Origin: Pseudomonadota bacterium
GTDB lineage: Bacteria > Myxococcota_A > Polyangia > Polyangiales > Polyangiaceae
Reading direction: 5' to 3'
DNA: 17,755 nucleotides
Assembly: GCA_023432025.1 (NCBI GenBank)
Contig: JAEYVE010000273.1
Coordinates: forward strand, 1-17,755
Every line of letters starts with the position of its first letter. Positions within the stretch are counted from its first letter, which is position 1. The translations under genes were made by a program, and so were the position numbers. Shown piece after piece: positions 1-7,594 of this stretch. The notes below the pieces were generated by a model that was given only the letters and a program-made list of their open reading frames with translations, had not been told where the DNA came from and searched no databases.

Positions 1-162
1 TTCGAGGGCACCATGCTGTTCGTGTCCCACGATCGCGCGTTCCTCTCGGCCCTCTCGAACCGCGTGCTCGAGCTCACCCCCGAAGGAATGCACGTCTACG
101 GCGGCGGCTACGACGAGTACGTGGCCCAAAGCGGCCACGAAGCTCCGGGTCTGCGCACCTGA
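1..162 (+). CDS. ABC-F family ATPase, C-terminal fragment
   Basis: The frame is open from the first base and ends at TGA 160-162, giving the last 53 residues of a gene that begins outside the window. The fragment carries FVSHDRAFL, the H-switch histidine region of the second nucleotide-binding domain, then NRVLEL and a YGGGYDEYV segment. This is the usual end of the second ATPase domain in ABC-F proteins (EttA/Uup/YheS type), soluble twin-ABC ATPases that act on ribosomes. The protein stops about 12 residues after that segment, so it has no long Uup-like C-terminal coiled coil. The subfamily cannot be settled from this piece. The gene converges on the minus-strand GDYXXLXY gene, with a hairpin between them. 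Confidence 0.85.
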   Translation, partial: FEGTMLFVSHDRAFLSALSNRVLELTPEGMHVYGGGYDEYVAQSGHEAPGLRT

Positions 163-191
163 ATCCGTTTCCCTCCGAATCCTCGAAGGCA

Positions 192-213
192 GCGCGGGCC
201 TCCTGGCCCGCGC
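192..213. terminator. Hairpin between convergent genes, likely bidirectional terminator
   Basis: A perfect 9-bp inverted repeat (GCGCGGGCC / GGCCCGCGC) with a TCCT loop sits in the 52-bp gap between the ABC-F stop and the stop of the GDYXXLXY gene. All nine pairs are G-C. There is no clear T-run on either side, so it is not a textbook intrinsic terminator. Position and strength still favour termination or 3'-end protection for both convergent transcripts. Confidence 0.6.
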
Positions 214-214
214 C

Positions 215-826
215 CTACGGTACCTCGACGTCCACCAGCGCCGCCTTGCCCGACGAAGAAACGGCGACGTGCGCGCGCACCAGCCCGTCCGGGCCCAGCT
301 CGCCCTCCGGCCCGCTCTCCAGCGCGGTGTTCGCAACTGCGCGCTCGATGGCGAGCGCGCGCTCCTTCGGCGCAAAGTACGCCTCGATGCCGTAGCGGAC
401 GCGGAACGAGCCGGGAGAAAAGCCGCGCCAACCCAGCTGCGCGGGCTCTGGCTCCGCGCTCACCGTGCGGTCCGAGGCGTACCAGCTCGAGCTGAGGCGT
501 CCGCGAATGAACAGCCCGGACTGCGGCGGCTCGAGCGTGAGCTCGGTGGGACCCCATTCGTTTCCACGCTTCTCCAGCGACACGTACACGACCTCGCCTT
601 CGCGCAAGCTCAGCTCCGAGCCGCGATACAACTCCCCAGGCAAGCTCGCGATGTCGTAGCTCAAGAAGGCGTAGTTGCCAGCGAACCAACTGCGCGGATC
701 CACTGGGCGCACGGCGAGCGTCACGCGCTCACCGGTCCACACGGGCCAACGACTGCCCACGTATTCCCACGTCAACACCACGAGCTGAAGCAAGACCGCC
801 AAGCCCAGGAGCACGAAGCGATTCAT
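215..826 (-). CDS. GDYXXLXY-domain protein (membrane-anchored)
   Basis: 203 residues. It starts with a short N-terminal membrane helix (residues about 4-20, FVLLGLAVLLQLVVLTW) followed by an extracytoplasmic beta-rich domain. The family signature appears at residues 50-57 as GNYAFLSY; the usual second-position Asp is Asn here. The open frame runs further upstream, but ATG at 826 is chosen because its ATGA overlaps the TGA of the upstream DUF2157 gene by 4 bp, which fits translational coupling, and because the hydrophobic N-terminus begins there. GDYXXLXY proteins are commonly encoded next to DUF2157 and sometimes DUF4401 membrane proteins; their molecular function is not known. Family identity is fairly secure and function is unassigned. 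Confidence 0.85.
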   Translation of the reverse strand: MNRFVLLGLAVLLQLVVLTWEYVGSRWPVWTGERVTLAVRPVDPRSWFAGNYAFLSYDIASLPGELYRGSELSLREGEVVYVSLEKRGNEWGPTELTLEPPQSGLFIRGRLSSSWYASDRTVSAEPEPAQLGWRGFSPGSFRVRYGIEAYFAPKERALAIERAVANTALESGPEGELGPDGLVRAHVAVSSSGKAALVDVEVP

Positions 827-2154
827 CGCGCGGCCTCCGCGGTGCGGCTCTTCCAGAAACGTGCAGCGCCGAGGAGGAGCGCCGCGAACACCATGAAGAG
901 CAGCGAAGCGCCCACGTAGTCCCCCACCAGATCCACGTAGCGGAGCAGAGCCGTGATCAGAATCAGGCCGATGCCCGCGTAAAAGTAGTGCGTGAGGGCT
1001 TCCTCGAGCGCTCGCACGATGAGCCAGATCCCCGTGCCGATGCAGAGCAAATTGGTGAACACCTGAAAGTACACGGCGCTCTCGTCCTGGGCGTCCGTCG
1101 TAACCAGCGACACGACGACCAAGAGAGTGAACGCAGCCGCGTTCGCCCACACCGCGACCTGACGGAGCGGAGCTCCTCTTCTGAGGTAGAGCGCCGACAG
1201 AACGCCCGACGCCAAGAGCGTGGCTGCGAGTATTCCGGCCACCAAGAGGGGGCTCTGGTACTCGATGCCAATCATTTCTCGCCACGGGTCCTCGAAGCTG
1301 AGAACCAAGAGCGCGACCAGCCCGAGGCGCACCGACCAAAGCCGCAAGAGAGCGCCGTACTCACCCCACTCCGGGTTCGACGCGTGATCTTCCCAGAGCT
1401 TTCCCCAAGCGTGATAGACGACGAACAGCCCCAAGGTGAGCGGCACCAAATCCGAAGTGCCGTCGAACGAGCGCGTCCCGCTGAGCCAGTGGCTCACCAG
1501 CACCTCGAGCCAGAGGGTGCCCGAAGCCAAAACACCCAAGAACACCACCTTGGAGTGCTTCTCGCGAAGGCAAAACCACAGAAGCGGGAGGCCCAAGAGA
1601 GGCCACGCGGTGGGAACGAACGACTCCCGCGTTTCGGCAACGAGCCACGCCAACGAAAGCGCGGTGGCAAGGTACGCACACGGCAGCGTGCGCGTGAGCA
1701 ACGCGAACGGCAGCGTTCCGAGCGCCCACCAGAAAATGCCGTCCGGGAAGTGCTCCCCGAGGTGGTAAATTTGTGCGATCAGAAAAATGGAGGTGCCGTA
1801 CGACAGGCACCCCAAGAAAAAGGCGATGGACGCGGGCGTCTCCCCCTTTTTCCGAAAGAGCGCGAGGCCCACACCGTGAAACGCCAACGTGAGAGCCACG
1901 AGCCCTCCCATGCGAGCTGCGCGCGGGATTTGCTCCCAGTTGGCGGACACGAAGACGAGCAGAGATAGCCCACCGAACAGCGCAGCGAGCGCCACCAAGA
2001 CGTAGTAGCCGAGCGAACGCTCGCGCCCCGTCGGTAGCGAGGCGCCATAGCGTTCGAGAATGCGCTCCGCCTGCTCGCGCGTGACGAGACCGTCATTGAC
2101 CCAGCCTTGGGCTTCCGCGCCGAGCTCTCGCTTGAGGAACCTCAGAACCCTCAC
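823..2154 (-). CDS. DUF2157 polytopic membrane protein
   Basis: 443 residues from the proposed GTG start at 2154. The open frame extends upstream to 2430, but that extension is low-complexity and overlaps the phosphofructokinase start. The GTG is preceded by a GGAG Shine-Dalgarno-like sequence about 6 bases away and directly precedes the conserved N-terminal helical region (RFLKRELG, then TREQAERILERYG), the cytoplasmic DUF2157 start. Many transmembrane helices follow. They include the family hallmark segments FVSANWEQIP and IFLIAQIYHL, the latter followed by a HFPDG loop. The last codon overlaps the next gene's ATG (ATGA), so the two form a coupled pair. DUF2157 proteins are inner-membrane proteins of unknown role, often paired with GDYXXLXY proteins as here. 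No separate DUF4401 gene is seen. Confidence 0.85.
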   Translation of the reverse strand: MRVLRFLKRELGAEAQGWVNDGLVTREQAERILERYGASLPTGRERSLGYYVLVALAALFGGLSLLVFVSANWEQIPRAARMGGLVALTLAFHGVGLALFRKKGETPASIAFFLGCLSYGTSIFLIAQIYHLGEHFPDGIFWWALGTLPFALLTRTLPCAYLATALSLAWLVAETRESFVPTAWPLLGLPLLWFCLREKHSKVVFLGVLASGTLWLEVLVSHWLSGTRSFDGTSDLVPLTLGLFVVYHAWGKLWEDHASNPEWGEYGALLRLWSVRLGLVALLVLSFEDPWREMIGIEYQSPLLVAGILAATLLASGVLSALYLRRGAPLRQVAVWANAAAFTLLVVVSLVTTDAQDESAVYFQVFTNLLCIGTGIWLIVRALEEALTHYFYAGIGLILITALLRYVDLVGDYVGASLLFMVFAALLLGAARFWKSRTAEAAR

Positions 2155-2407
2155 GTCTTCTCCATGGGAGGCGCCTCGAGAAAGGACGCGCCAGGGCCTA
2201 CGTTTGACACGGGCTCGAGCTCCCTCGGGCCCTCGGGAGTCCGAGCCTGCGGAAAGGTGCGCTTCATCGTGGCCACCAAGGGCTTCAAGGTACCTCGGTT
2301 TCCTGCCCGTTCCGAGAGTGACATCCGAGCGTTTCCACGCGCCTCCACCGCACGCGGAAAGCGAATTTCGTGTGGCGGTACGTCTCCAAGACTCGTAGAT
2401 CCGAAGA

Positions 2408-3778
2408 ATGAGCGACGGAGCCCTCCGCAATCAACGCCCCGAGGACTTCGATTTCACAGTCGAAACCTTGGGTGAATGCGTCGTCGAGAGCCCGCTCAAG
2501 CGACGCACCTTCATTGGCCCCCACGAGCGCGTCGTCGTGCCGTCGGATCTGGAAACCGTCGAGCGATGCCTCGCGCAGGGCCTGCCCGTGCCGTCGATGG
2601 AGCGAGCGGGTCCCCGCGAAAAGATTTTTCATCCGCCGTTCATGACCCGCGCGGCCATCGTGACCTGCGGCGGCCTCTGCCCAGGCCTGAACTCGGTGAT
2701 CAAGGGCATCGTCGAAACCCTCCATCACGAATACGGCGTCACCGAAGTGTACGGCATTCCGTACGGCTACCGCGGCCTGAACGCGGACTACGGGCATCGG
2801 CCCGTCGTGCTGGGCCCCGACGAAGTGGACGAAATTCACCTCGAAGGCGGCTCCATTCTCGGCTCGTCGCGCGGGGAGCAAGACGCCGACAAAATGGTGC
2901 AAACGCTCGTGAACCTCCGCGCCAACCTGCTCTTTACGGTCGGCGGGGACGGCACGCAGCGCGGCGCATCGAAAATCGTGGAAGCCATCCGGAGACGGCG
3001 CCTCGCCATCTCCGTCGTCGGCATCCCCAAAACGGTCGACAACGACATTCATTTCGTGGGGCCCACTTTCGGCTTCGAAACGGCGGTCTACCACTCGACG
3101 CCGGTCATCACCTCCGCGCACGTGGAAGCCAAGAGCGCGTACCGCGGCGTCGGCCTGGTCCGACTCATGGGTCGTGACTCCGGCTTCATCGCGGCGTACG
3201 CGTCGCTGGCCAACCCAGTCGTGAACATCTGTCTCATCCCCGAGCAGGAGCTGGTGCTCGAAGGAGAGTCTGGGCTTCTCCGGGGCCTCGAACGCCGCTT
3301 CGAAAAGAAAGACCACGCCGTCATCGTGGTGGCCGAAGGCGCCGGGCAAAACCTCTTCGCGGGCGTGCCCGAGAGCGACGCTTCGGGCAACGTGCTCAAG
3401 AAGGACATTGGCGCCCTCTTGTCCCAACGCATCAAGCAGCACTTCGAGTCGCTCGGTAAGCCGATCGAAATGAAGTACTTCGATCCGAGCTATCTCTTGC
3501 GCAGCGTGCCCGCTTCCGGCACGGACCAAATTCTCTGCCACCGTCTGGCGGAAGCGGCGGTCCACGCCGCCATGGCGGGACGCACCAATACGGTGGTGGG
3601 GGTCTGGAACCGCTCGTTCGTCAACGTGCCCATCGCCGCGGCAACGTACGAGAGGCAGCGGGTGGATCCAGAAGGCGCGCTCTGGCGCTCGGTGCTCGCC
3701 AGCACCCGCCAGGAAATGTACTTCCGACTCGACGAGGAAAGCGAAGCCGCGGCGTCACGCACGACCGCGGTCGGCTGA
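2408..3778 (+). CDS. pfkA: ATP-dependent 6-phosphofructokinase, plant-type (group III)
   Basis: 456 residues. It is predicted to phosphorylate fructose 6-phosphate to fructose 1,6-bisphosphate, the committed step of glycolysis, in the cytosol. Visible motifs are CGGLCPGLN (87-95), nucleotide-site GGDGTQRG (179-186), catalytic GIPKTVDND (205-213, with base Asp211), substrate-binding LMGRDSG (253-259) and DPSYLLRSVP (359-368). Glycine in GGDGT, where PPi-dependent enzymes have Asp, points to ATP as phosphoryl donor. The PKT instead of PGT form and the N-terminal extension of about 80 residues are typical of the plant/trypanosome/spirochaete-like group rather than the 320-residue E. coli type. 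ATG 2408 has a GAAGA sequence just upstream. The gene is divergent from DUF2157 across 253 bp in which I see two tandem CCCTCGGG copies (2222-2237) but no convincing promoter. Donor specificity is inferred from family knowledge. Confidence 0.92.
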   Translation: MSDGALRNQRPEDFDFTVETLGECVVESPLKRRTFIGPHERVVVPSDLETVERCLAQGLPVPSMERAGPREKIFHPPFMTRAAIVTCGGLCPGLNSVIKGIVETLHHEYGVTEVYGIPYGYRGLNADYGHRPVVLGPDEVDEIHLEGGSILGSSRGEQDADKMVQTLVNLRANLLFTVGGDGTQRGASKIVEAIRRRRLAISVVGIPKTVDNDIHFVGPTFGFETAVYHSTPVITSAHVEAKSAYRGVGLVRLMGRDSGFIAAYASLANPVVNICLIPEQELVLEGESGLLRGLERRFEKKDHAVIVVAEGAGQNLFAGVPESDASGNVLKKDIGALLSQRIKQHFESLGKPIEMKYFDPSYLLRSVPASGTDQILCHRLAEAAVHAAMAGRTNTVVGVWNRSFVNVPIAAATYERQRVDPEGALWRSVLASTRQEMYFRLDEESEAAASRTTAVG

Positions 3779-3790
3779 GCCCCCTCGTAT

Positions 3791-3807
3791 CCCTCTCATT
3801 GGGAGGG
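3791..3807. terminator. Weak hairpin between convergent genes
   Basis: CCCTC and GAGGG pair across a 7-base loop in the 38-bp gap between the phosphofructokinase stop and the DUF1207 stop. The stem is only five pairs and has no T-run, so the call rests mainly on position between convergent genes. Confidence 0.3.
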
Positions 3808-3816
3808 CGCGCTCGC

Positions 3817-4770
3817 TCAAAAGTCCAGCCAAACGCCGAAGCTCACGTAGCTCTCTCGCTCCTCGGCCATTTCGCCCAAGATGGCGCGCCCGGTGTACAG
3901 CTCGACCGCGGGCACGCGCACCTTCACGCCGTCGTCCGCCCGCCGAAACACGAGTCCCAGCTGGCCGCTCACGTCCGGATCGAACCCGTTCTCCTGGAAC
4001 TGTTTGACGTGGATGCCTGCGTAGTAGCCGGTGGTGCCACCGAGCCAGAGTCCCTGTGAGTCGTGTGTGATGCCGTACTCGATCAGGCTCCGTCGTTGTG
4101 TGTCGGGGCTGCCCAAGTGGTACCCGTGGCCGTACTCCACGTACATGGCCGAGCCGGGCGAAAAGCGGTAGGCCGCGCCCAAAGAAACGTCTTCGCGCGT
4201 GTAGCCCCGGCGACGCGTGCCCGTTTTTTCCTCGTACTCGTCGCCCAGGTGCGCGGACAAGTGCCGCAGCCCCAGGCGAAACACGAAGGGCGTGCCGGTG
4301 TCCCAGCTCGTGTGAAAGGCGTACCAGCCATCCCAACCGATGCTGTCCAGCTGCTCGGCCATGTCGAACTGCGTAAAAATGGCGGCTTGCACGTCGAGCT
4401 GCAGCGCGTGCTTCGACGTCTTCTTCGGACGCAACTCGAGAAAGCTCCGGCTCGCCCCGAGGTCGAGAAAGATGCGGCTCTGGCTCGCGCCCGAAACGGC
4501 TGGCCCCAAGGTGCGCCCCACGGCGCCCCCCATGCGCGGGCGCCGCGGATCCGCGAGGTAACGCGGGTAGCGAGACTCGAACGGCAAGAGCTCGAGCTCC
4601 GCGTCACCCACGGAGATCGTAGCGTCCGCTGCCTTCCTGCCTTCGCCCCGTGGCTCGTCGCTCTGCCCCCGCGCACCCGGAGTTTCGGCGCGCACGCTCG
4701 CTACACAGGCAAAGCACACCAACGCGGGTCGTACGGACCACCAGAAACCGACGAGCTTCGACGAGGCCAA
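3817..4770 (-). CDS. DUF1207-like secreted envelope protein
   Basis: 317 residues from a proposed TTG at 4770. The mature part has LADPRRPRMG near the start, FLDLGASRSFLEL and many alternating beta strands (AMYVEYGHGYHLG, GTTGYYAGIHVKQF), and ends with SFGVWLDF. This is the layout of DUF1207 proteins, which look like outer-membrane or periplasmic beta-rich proteins of unknown function; a terminal aromatic residue fits a barrel signal. No in-frame ATG is available. TTG 4770 gives a 28-residue signal peptide with basic n-region, hydrophobic ALVCFACVA and cleavage after VRA. The frame is open back to a TTG at 4860, which would put 30 extra residues in front, and neither start has a good ribosome site. 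The gene lies back to back with the nuclease-fold lipoprotein gene. Family call is moderately sure; the start is uncertain. Confidence 0.75.
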   Translation of the reverse strand: MASSKLVGFWWSVRPALVCFACVASVRAETPGARGQSDEPRGEGRKAADATISVGDAELELLPFESRYPRYLADPRRPRMGGAVGRTLGPAVSGASQSRIFLDLGASRSFLELRPKKTSKHALQLDVQAAIFTQFDMAEQLDSIGWDGWYAFHTSWDTGTPFVFRLGLRHLSAHLGDEYEEKTGTRRRGYTREDVSLGAAYRFSPGSAMYVEYGHGYHLGSPDTQRRSLIEYGITHDSQGLWLGGTTGYYAGIHVKQFQENGFDPDVSGQLGLVFRRADDGVKVRVPAVELYTGRAILGEMAEERESYVSFGVWLDF

Positions 4771-4943
4771 GAGGGCACCAGCCTGACAAAACTTCCAGAG
4801 CGGGCCAGGCGGACGAGTGTCCGCTCCACGCCGGTCCCGAGCGCGCTTTCGGAGCCACAAAGGGCTGCATTGCTCAGGTCGTGGAAGCCAGAAGCGGACG
4901 CGGAGGCGCTCCCGAAGCCTGCCATCGCACGGTCGAAATCGAG

Positions 4944-4952
4944 TGGTAAAGG
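4944..4952 (+). promoter_or_regulatory. Candidate extended -10 or Shine-Dalgarno upstream of 4959 gene
   Basis: TGGTAAAGG ends 6 bases before the ATG at 4959. Read as DNA it is an extended -10 element (TG, one base, TAAAGG) that would start a nearly leaderless transcript. Read as RNA, AAAGGG is a plausible ribosome-binding site. The same arrangement precedes the SDR gene at 12280. The sequence alone cannot tell which role applies. Confidence 0.3.
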
Positions 4953-4958
4953 GTCGCC

Positions 4959-6116
4959 ATGAGCTTCAGCTCCCTTCACGCGCTCGCTCGGAGCGTCCGC
5001 GCGCGCCTTTCGGCGCCGGGAGACCGAAGCGCTCGGCGGCTTGTCGGCGCTCTGGCGCTCGCCGCGTCCGCCGCGTCCGCCGCGTGCGATCCGTTCAATA
5101 CGGGGTTCGACGACGTCGAAGGCGCACGAACCTACAGGGCGTCGCGCGTCGTGCCGGCGAGCCAGCGGCTCGGTCCGTCCGGCGCGCCGCTCCTGCGAAT
5201 CATGAACTACAACGTGAAGTTCGCGGGGGCGCGCATCGACTTCTTCTTCGACTGTCACGGCGACGAGGTGCTCATGAAAAAGAGCACGGTTTTCCGGAAC
5301 CTCGAGGGCCTCGCCGCCAAAATCAACCAAGTGGATCCGGACGTGCTCGTCGTTCAAGAGGTGGACATCGCTTCGAAGCGCTCGGCGTACGTCGACCAGG
5401 TTCAGTGGCTCTTGGACCACACCGCGCTCAACTACGCCGTGTACGCTTCGCAGTGGCGCGCGGACTACGTCCCGAGCGACGGCTTGGGACCCGTCGATTC
5501 GGGCAACGCCATCCTGAGCAAGTTCCCGCTCACGAACGGCACGCGCATCGCGCTGTCCCTGCGCACGGATCAGAGCGCGCTCGAGCGCTACTTTTATCTC
5601 CGTCGCAACCTACTCACCGCAGATCTCGAGGTGGATCCACCGGTGCGGCTCGTGGCCGTACACGCCGAGGCCTACTCGAAGGACGGCACCAAGAAAGAAC
5701 ACATCGAGCGCTTCGAAGCCGAGCTCGACGCGGCCCCGGGCATCGTCATCGGCGCGGGAGACTTGAACACTTTGCCGCCCGGCTCCGACGTGGTGTCCGG
5801 CTTTCCGGACTCCGTGTGCACCAACGAGGACTTCGTCGCCGACGACTACTCGGCCGAAGATACGTGGCTCGTCTCGCTCTACGAGGACTACACGCCAGCC
5901 ATTCCGCTCGCGGATTACCACGCCGACAACTCCGCCTACTTCTCCCACACCACGGACAAAGACGGCACGTGGAACCGAATGCTCGACTACGTGTTCACGA
6001 ACGCGCGCGTCGTGCCTGGAAGCGGGCTCGTTCACCAAGACGAATCGCGCGGCGGCATGGCGACGATGCCGCTCAGCGATCACGCTCCGATCACGGTCGA
6101 GGTCGAGCTCCCATGA
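4959..6116 (+). CDS. Endonuclease/exonuclease/phosphatase-family lipoprotein
   Basis: 385 residues. The N-terminus has a basic stretch, a hydrophobic segment (LVGALALAASAASAA) and Cys43 in SAAC, a plausible but imperfect lipobox, so the mature enzyme is probably surface or periplasm anchored. The rest matches the DNase I-like metal-dependent phosphodiesterase fold with its active-site blocks present: MNYNVKF (Asn85), QEVD (Glu134), DSGNAILSKFPL (180-191), AVHAE (His235), GAGDLN (Asp268, Asn270), LDYVFTN (Asp343) and SDHAP (Asp374, His375). It is therefore expected to be active. The substrate could be nucleic acid, phospholipid or sphingomyelin, inositol phosphate or another phosphoester, and the sequence does not decide. 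The stop overlaps the ATG of the next gene (ATGA), implying coupled translation with that predicted outer-membrane protein. Confidence 0.88.
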   Translation: MSFSSLHALARSVRARLSAPGDRSARRLVGALALAASAASAACDPFNTGFDDVEGARTYRASRVVPASQRLGPSGAPLLRIMNYNVKFAGARIDFFFDCHGDEVLMKKSTVFRNLEGLAAKINQVDPDVLVVQEVDIASKRSAYVDQVQWLLDHTALNYAVYASQWRADYVPSDGLGPVDSGNAILSKFPLTNGTRIALSLRTDQSALERYFYLRRNLLTADLEVDPPVRLVAVHAEAYSKDGTKKEHIERFEAELDAAPGIVIGAGDLNTLPPGSDVVSGFPDSVCTNEDFVADDYSAEDTWLVSLYEDYTPAIPLADYHADNSAYFSHTTDKDGTWNRMLDYVFTNARVVPGSGLVHQDESRGGMATMPLSDHAPITVEVELP

Positions 6117-6934
6117 AACGCGGAGCCGCCGTCGGCCTCACGTTGTGCGTCGGAGCGGGGGCCGCTGTCCCGCCCTCTCTCGCCCACGCGGAGCTCGGCA
6201 TCGACGACTCCGTCAGCGAGCGTGCGCCCTGGTCCGACGGCAGCGCTCGCACCATGCCGCGGGGCCGGGCGGAGGTGGCGCTCTTTTCCTCGGCGCGCTG
6301 GGCGCCTTGGGACGGAGTCGAGCTCGGTGCGCACCCCGTTTGGTTCTTCGCGCTCCCTCACGCAGAAGCCAAGCTCACTTGGGCGTCGTGGAACCAGGCC
6401 TGGTACGTTGGCTCTGCGCACCGCGTTTCGTACCCGACGCCCTTCCTGCACTTGGTGTCACGGGAAGGAGCAGGCGGCCTCCTGCCGAACGACACGGACG
6501 TTCCCCAAGCGTTCGTGTTCGACAACGCCGTGCTCGTGAGCCGCGTGCTCGGGCCTTGGCACGTCGTCACGCTGCGAGCGGGGCTCTCCGTAGCCGCGCA
6601 GAGCTCAGCGGACCTGCCGCTCCTGGATTTTCCATTTCTCTATCAGCGTTTCGCGCCACTCTACGCGCCCCTCGTACCTCGCCTTCTGGCACGCGCGGAG
6701 GGCCGACTCGTAGGCCCCGTGTACTTCGCCGTCGAAGCGCAAGCTAGCTACCTGCCCTTCGACGAAGACTACGGGGCTCCCCGCGGCTGGGCCTACGAGG
6801 AGGCGCTGACGCTGCACTATCGCCCGAGCTCGAAACATCAGCTGAGCGCAGGCGTCCGCGCCGAGCAGGCCGTGTATCCCATCGGCACCCGCACGCATCT
6901 TCTGCCTACCCTCGACTACCGCTACGCGTGGTGA
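6113..6934 (+). CDS. Predicted secreted beta-rich outer-membrane-type protein
   Basis: 273 residues, unrecognised family. ATG 6113 is chosen because it overlaps the preceding stop as ATGA and begins a clear signal peptide: MKR n-region, hydrophobic core, cleavage after AHA (residue 26). The mature protein is rich in aromatic residues and alternating strands (for example VEALFSS-like stretches near residue 58, YFAVEAQASYLPF, HQLSAGVRAEQAVYP) and ends in LDYRYAW, with an aromatic final residue as in many beta-barrels. It is translationally coupled to the nuclease-fold lipoprotein, so the two may act at the same envelope site. A role as a porin-like or anchoring partner is inference only. The frame is open far upstream through the lipoprotein gene, but that part is a shadow. 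Confidence 0.75.
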   Translation: MKRGAAVGLTLCVGAGAAVPPSLAHAELGIDDSVSERAPWSDGSARTMPRGRAEVALFSSARWAPWDGVELGAHPVWFFALPHAEAKLTWASWNQAWYVGSAHRVSYPTPFLHLVSREGAGGLLPNDTDVPQAFVFDNAVLVSRVLGPWHVVTLRAGLSVAAQSSADLPLLDFPFLYQRFAPLYAPLVPRLLARAEGRLVGPVYFAVEAQASYLPFDEDYGAPRGWAYEEALTLHYRPSSKHQLSAGVRAEQAVYPIGTRTHLLPTLDYRYAW

Positions 6935-6977
6935 GGCCCTTGCCGAAGCGCGGAGCGGCCCCTATCCCTAACGACAA

Positions 6978-7523
6978 ATGAGCGAAGGTTGGGTCGAGCA
7001 GTATCGGGCGCAGGCCCGCTACAACACGTGGATGAACGACAAGCTGTACCGCGCCGCGCGCAGCTTGCCGGAAGAAAAGCGCAAAGAAGACGTCGGCGCG
7101 TTCTTCAAGTCGCTTCACGGCACGCTGAACCATCTCCTCCTCGCGGATCGCGTTTGGATGGGGCGTTTCACGGGCCAGCCAGAGCTCTTCGCCTCGAAAA
7201 CGAGCGCGGGAGCCGTCATTGCGGTGACGTCGCTGAACCAAGAGCTGTACGCGGATTTCGACGAGCTCACCCAGGAGCGGCGCCGCACGGACGAAGCCAT
7301 CGAGGCGTTCTTCGACACGCTGAGCGCCGAGCGGCTGGCCGCCGAGTTCCACTACAAGAACATGAGCGGCGCCCCGCAGAGCCACACCCTGTGGTGGGCC
7401 TTGTCGCACTTCTTCAATCACCAAACTCACCATCGCGGACAAGCCACCACGCTCCTGTCCCAACAGGGCGTGGACGTGGGCAGCACGGATCTCATCGCGT
7501 TTCTGCGCGCGCCTACGCTCTGA
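6978..7523 (+). CDS. DinB-family protein
   Basis: 181 residues, about the usual length for DinB/YfiT four-helix-bundle metalloproteins. The metal-binding triad can be placed: His52 in TLNHLLLAD, then His148 and His152 in FFNHQTHHRGQ. The flanking sequence (QARYNTWMNDKLY near the start, WWALSHFFNHQTHHRGQATTLLSQQG near the end) is the typical DinB pattern. Family members include thiol-dependent transferases and proteins of unknown role, and the substrate here is not predictable. The gene follows the outer-membrane-type gene after 43 bp on the same strand and lacks a clear ribosome site, so it may have its own promoter or be leaderless. The DinB name does not imply the DNA polymerase of the same name. 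Confidence 0.9.
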   Translation: MSEGWVEQYRAQARYNTWMNDKLYRAARSLPEEKRKEDVGAFFKSLHGTLNHLLLADRVWMGRFTGQPELFASKTSAGAVIAVTSLNQELYADFDELTQERRRTDEAIEAFFDTLSAERLAAEFHYKNMSGAPQSHTLWWALSHFFNHQTHHRGQATTLLSQQGVDVGSTDLIAFLRAPTL

Positions 7524-7579
7524 GTTGGCCGCCACGGCAGGGCGCGCGCGCGTGCCCGCTCGGCGCCGCGCAGCGATGC

Positions 7580-7588
7580 TGCTATACG
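7580..7588 (+). promoter_or_regulatory. Candidate extended -10 element of the zinc-finger histone gene
   Basis: TGCTATACG matches an extended -10 (TGN then TATACG, four of six consensus bases) and ends 6 bases before ATG 7595, so transcription would begin at or next to the start codon. No Shine-Dalgarno sequence precedes the ATG, which supports leaderless translation. No -35 match is visible at the expected distance. Confidence 0.35.
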
Positions 7589-7594
7589 GATGTC

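Noticed and set aside
2204..2209. Perfect TTGACA hexamer upstream of the phosphofructokinase gene
   Set aside because: At the expected -10 position lies GGGCCC, and the site is about 200 bases from the start codon, so it is probably chance.
2155..2430. N-terminal extension of the DUF2157 frame
   Set aside because: It would overlap the divergent phosphofructokinase start and has no conserved sequence; GTG 2154 with GGAG fits the family N-terminus.
2285..3565. Long minus-strand open frame (about 426 codons) opposite the phosphofructokinase gene
   Set aside because: It is a shadow of a GC-rich gene: His/Val/Arg/Asp-rich with no domain, while the plus strand carries complete phosphofructokinase motifs.
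4817..6112. Plus-strand open frame continuing upstream of the outer-membrane-type gene
   Set aside because: This part is Arg-rich, overlaps the nuclease-fold lipoprotein in another frame, and shows no motif; the signal peptide begins at 6113.
6989..7594. Upstream extension of the histone-fold gene's open frame
   Set aside because: It overlaps dinB out of frame and is Arg/His/Pro-rich; the zinc-finger domain starts right after ATG 7595.
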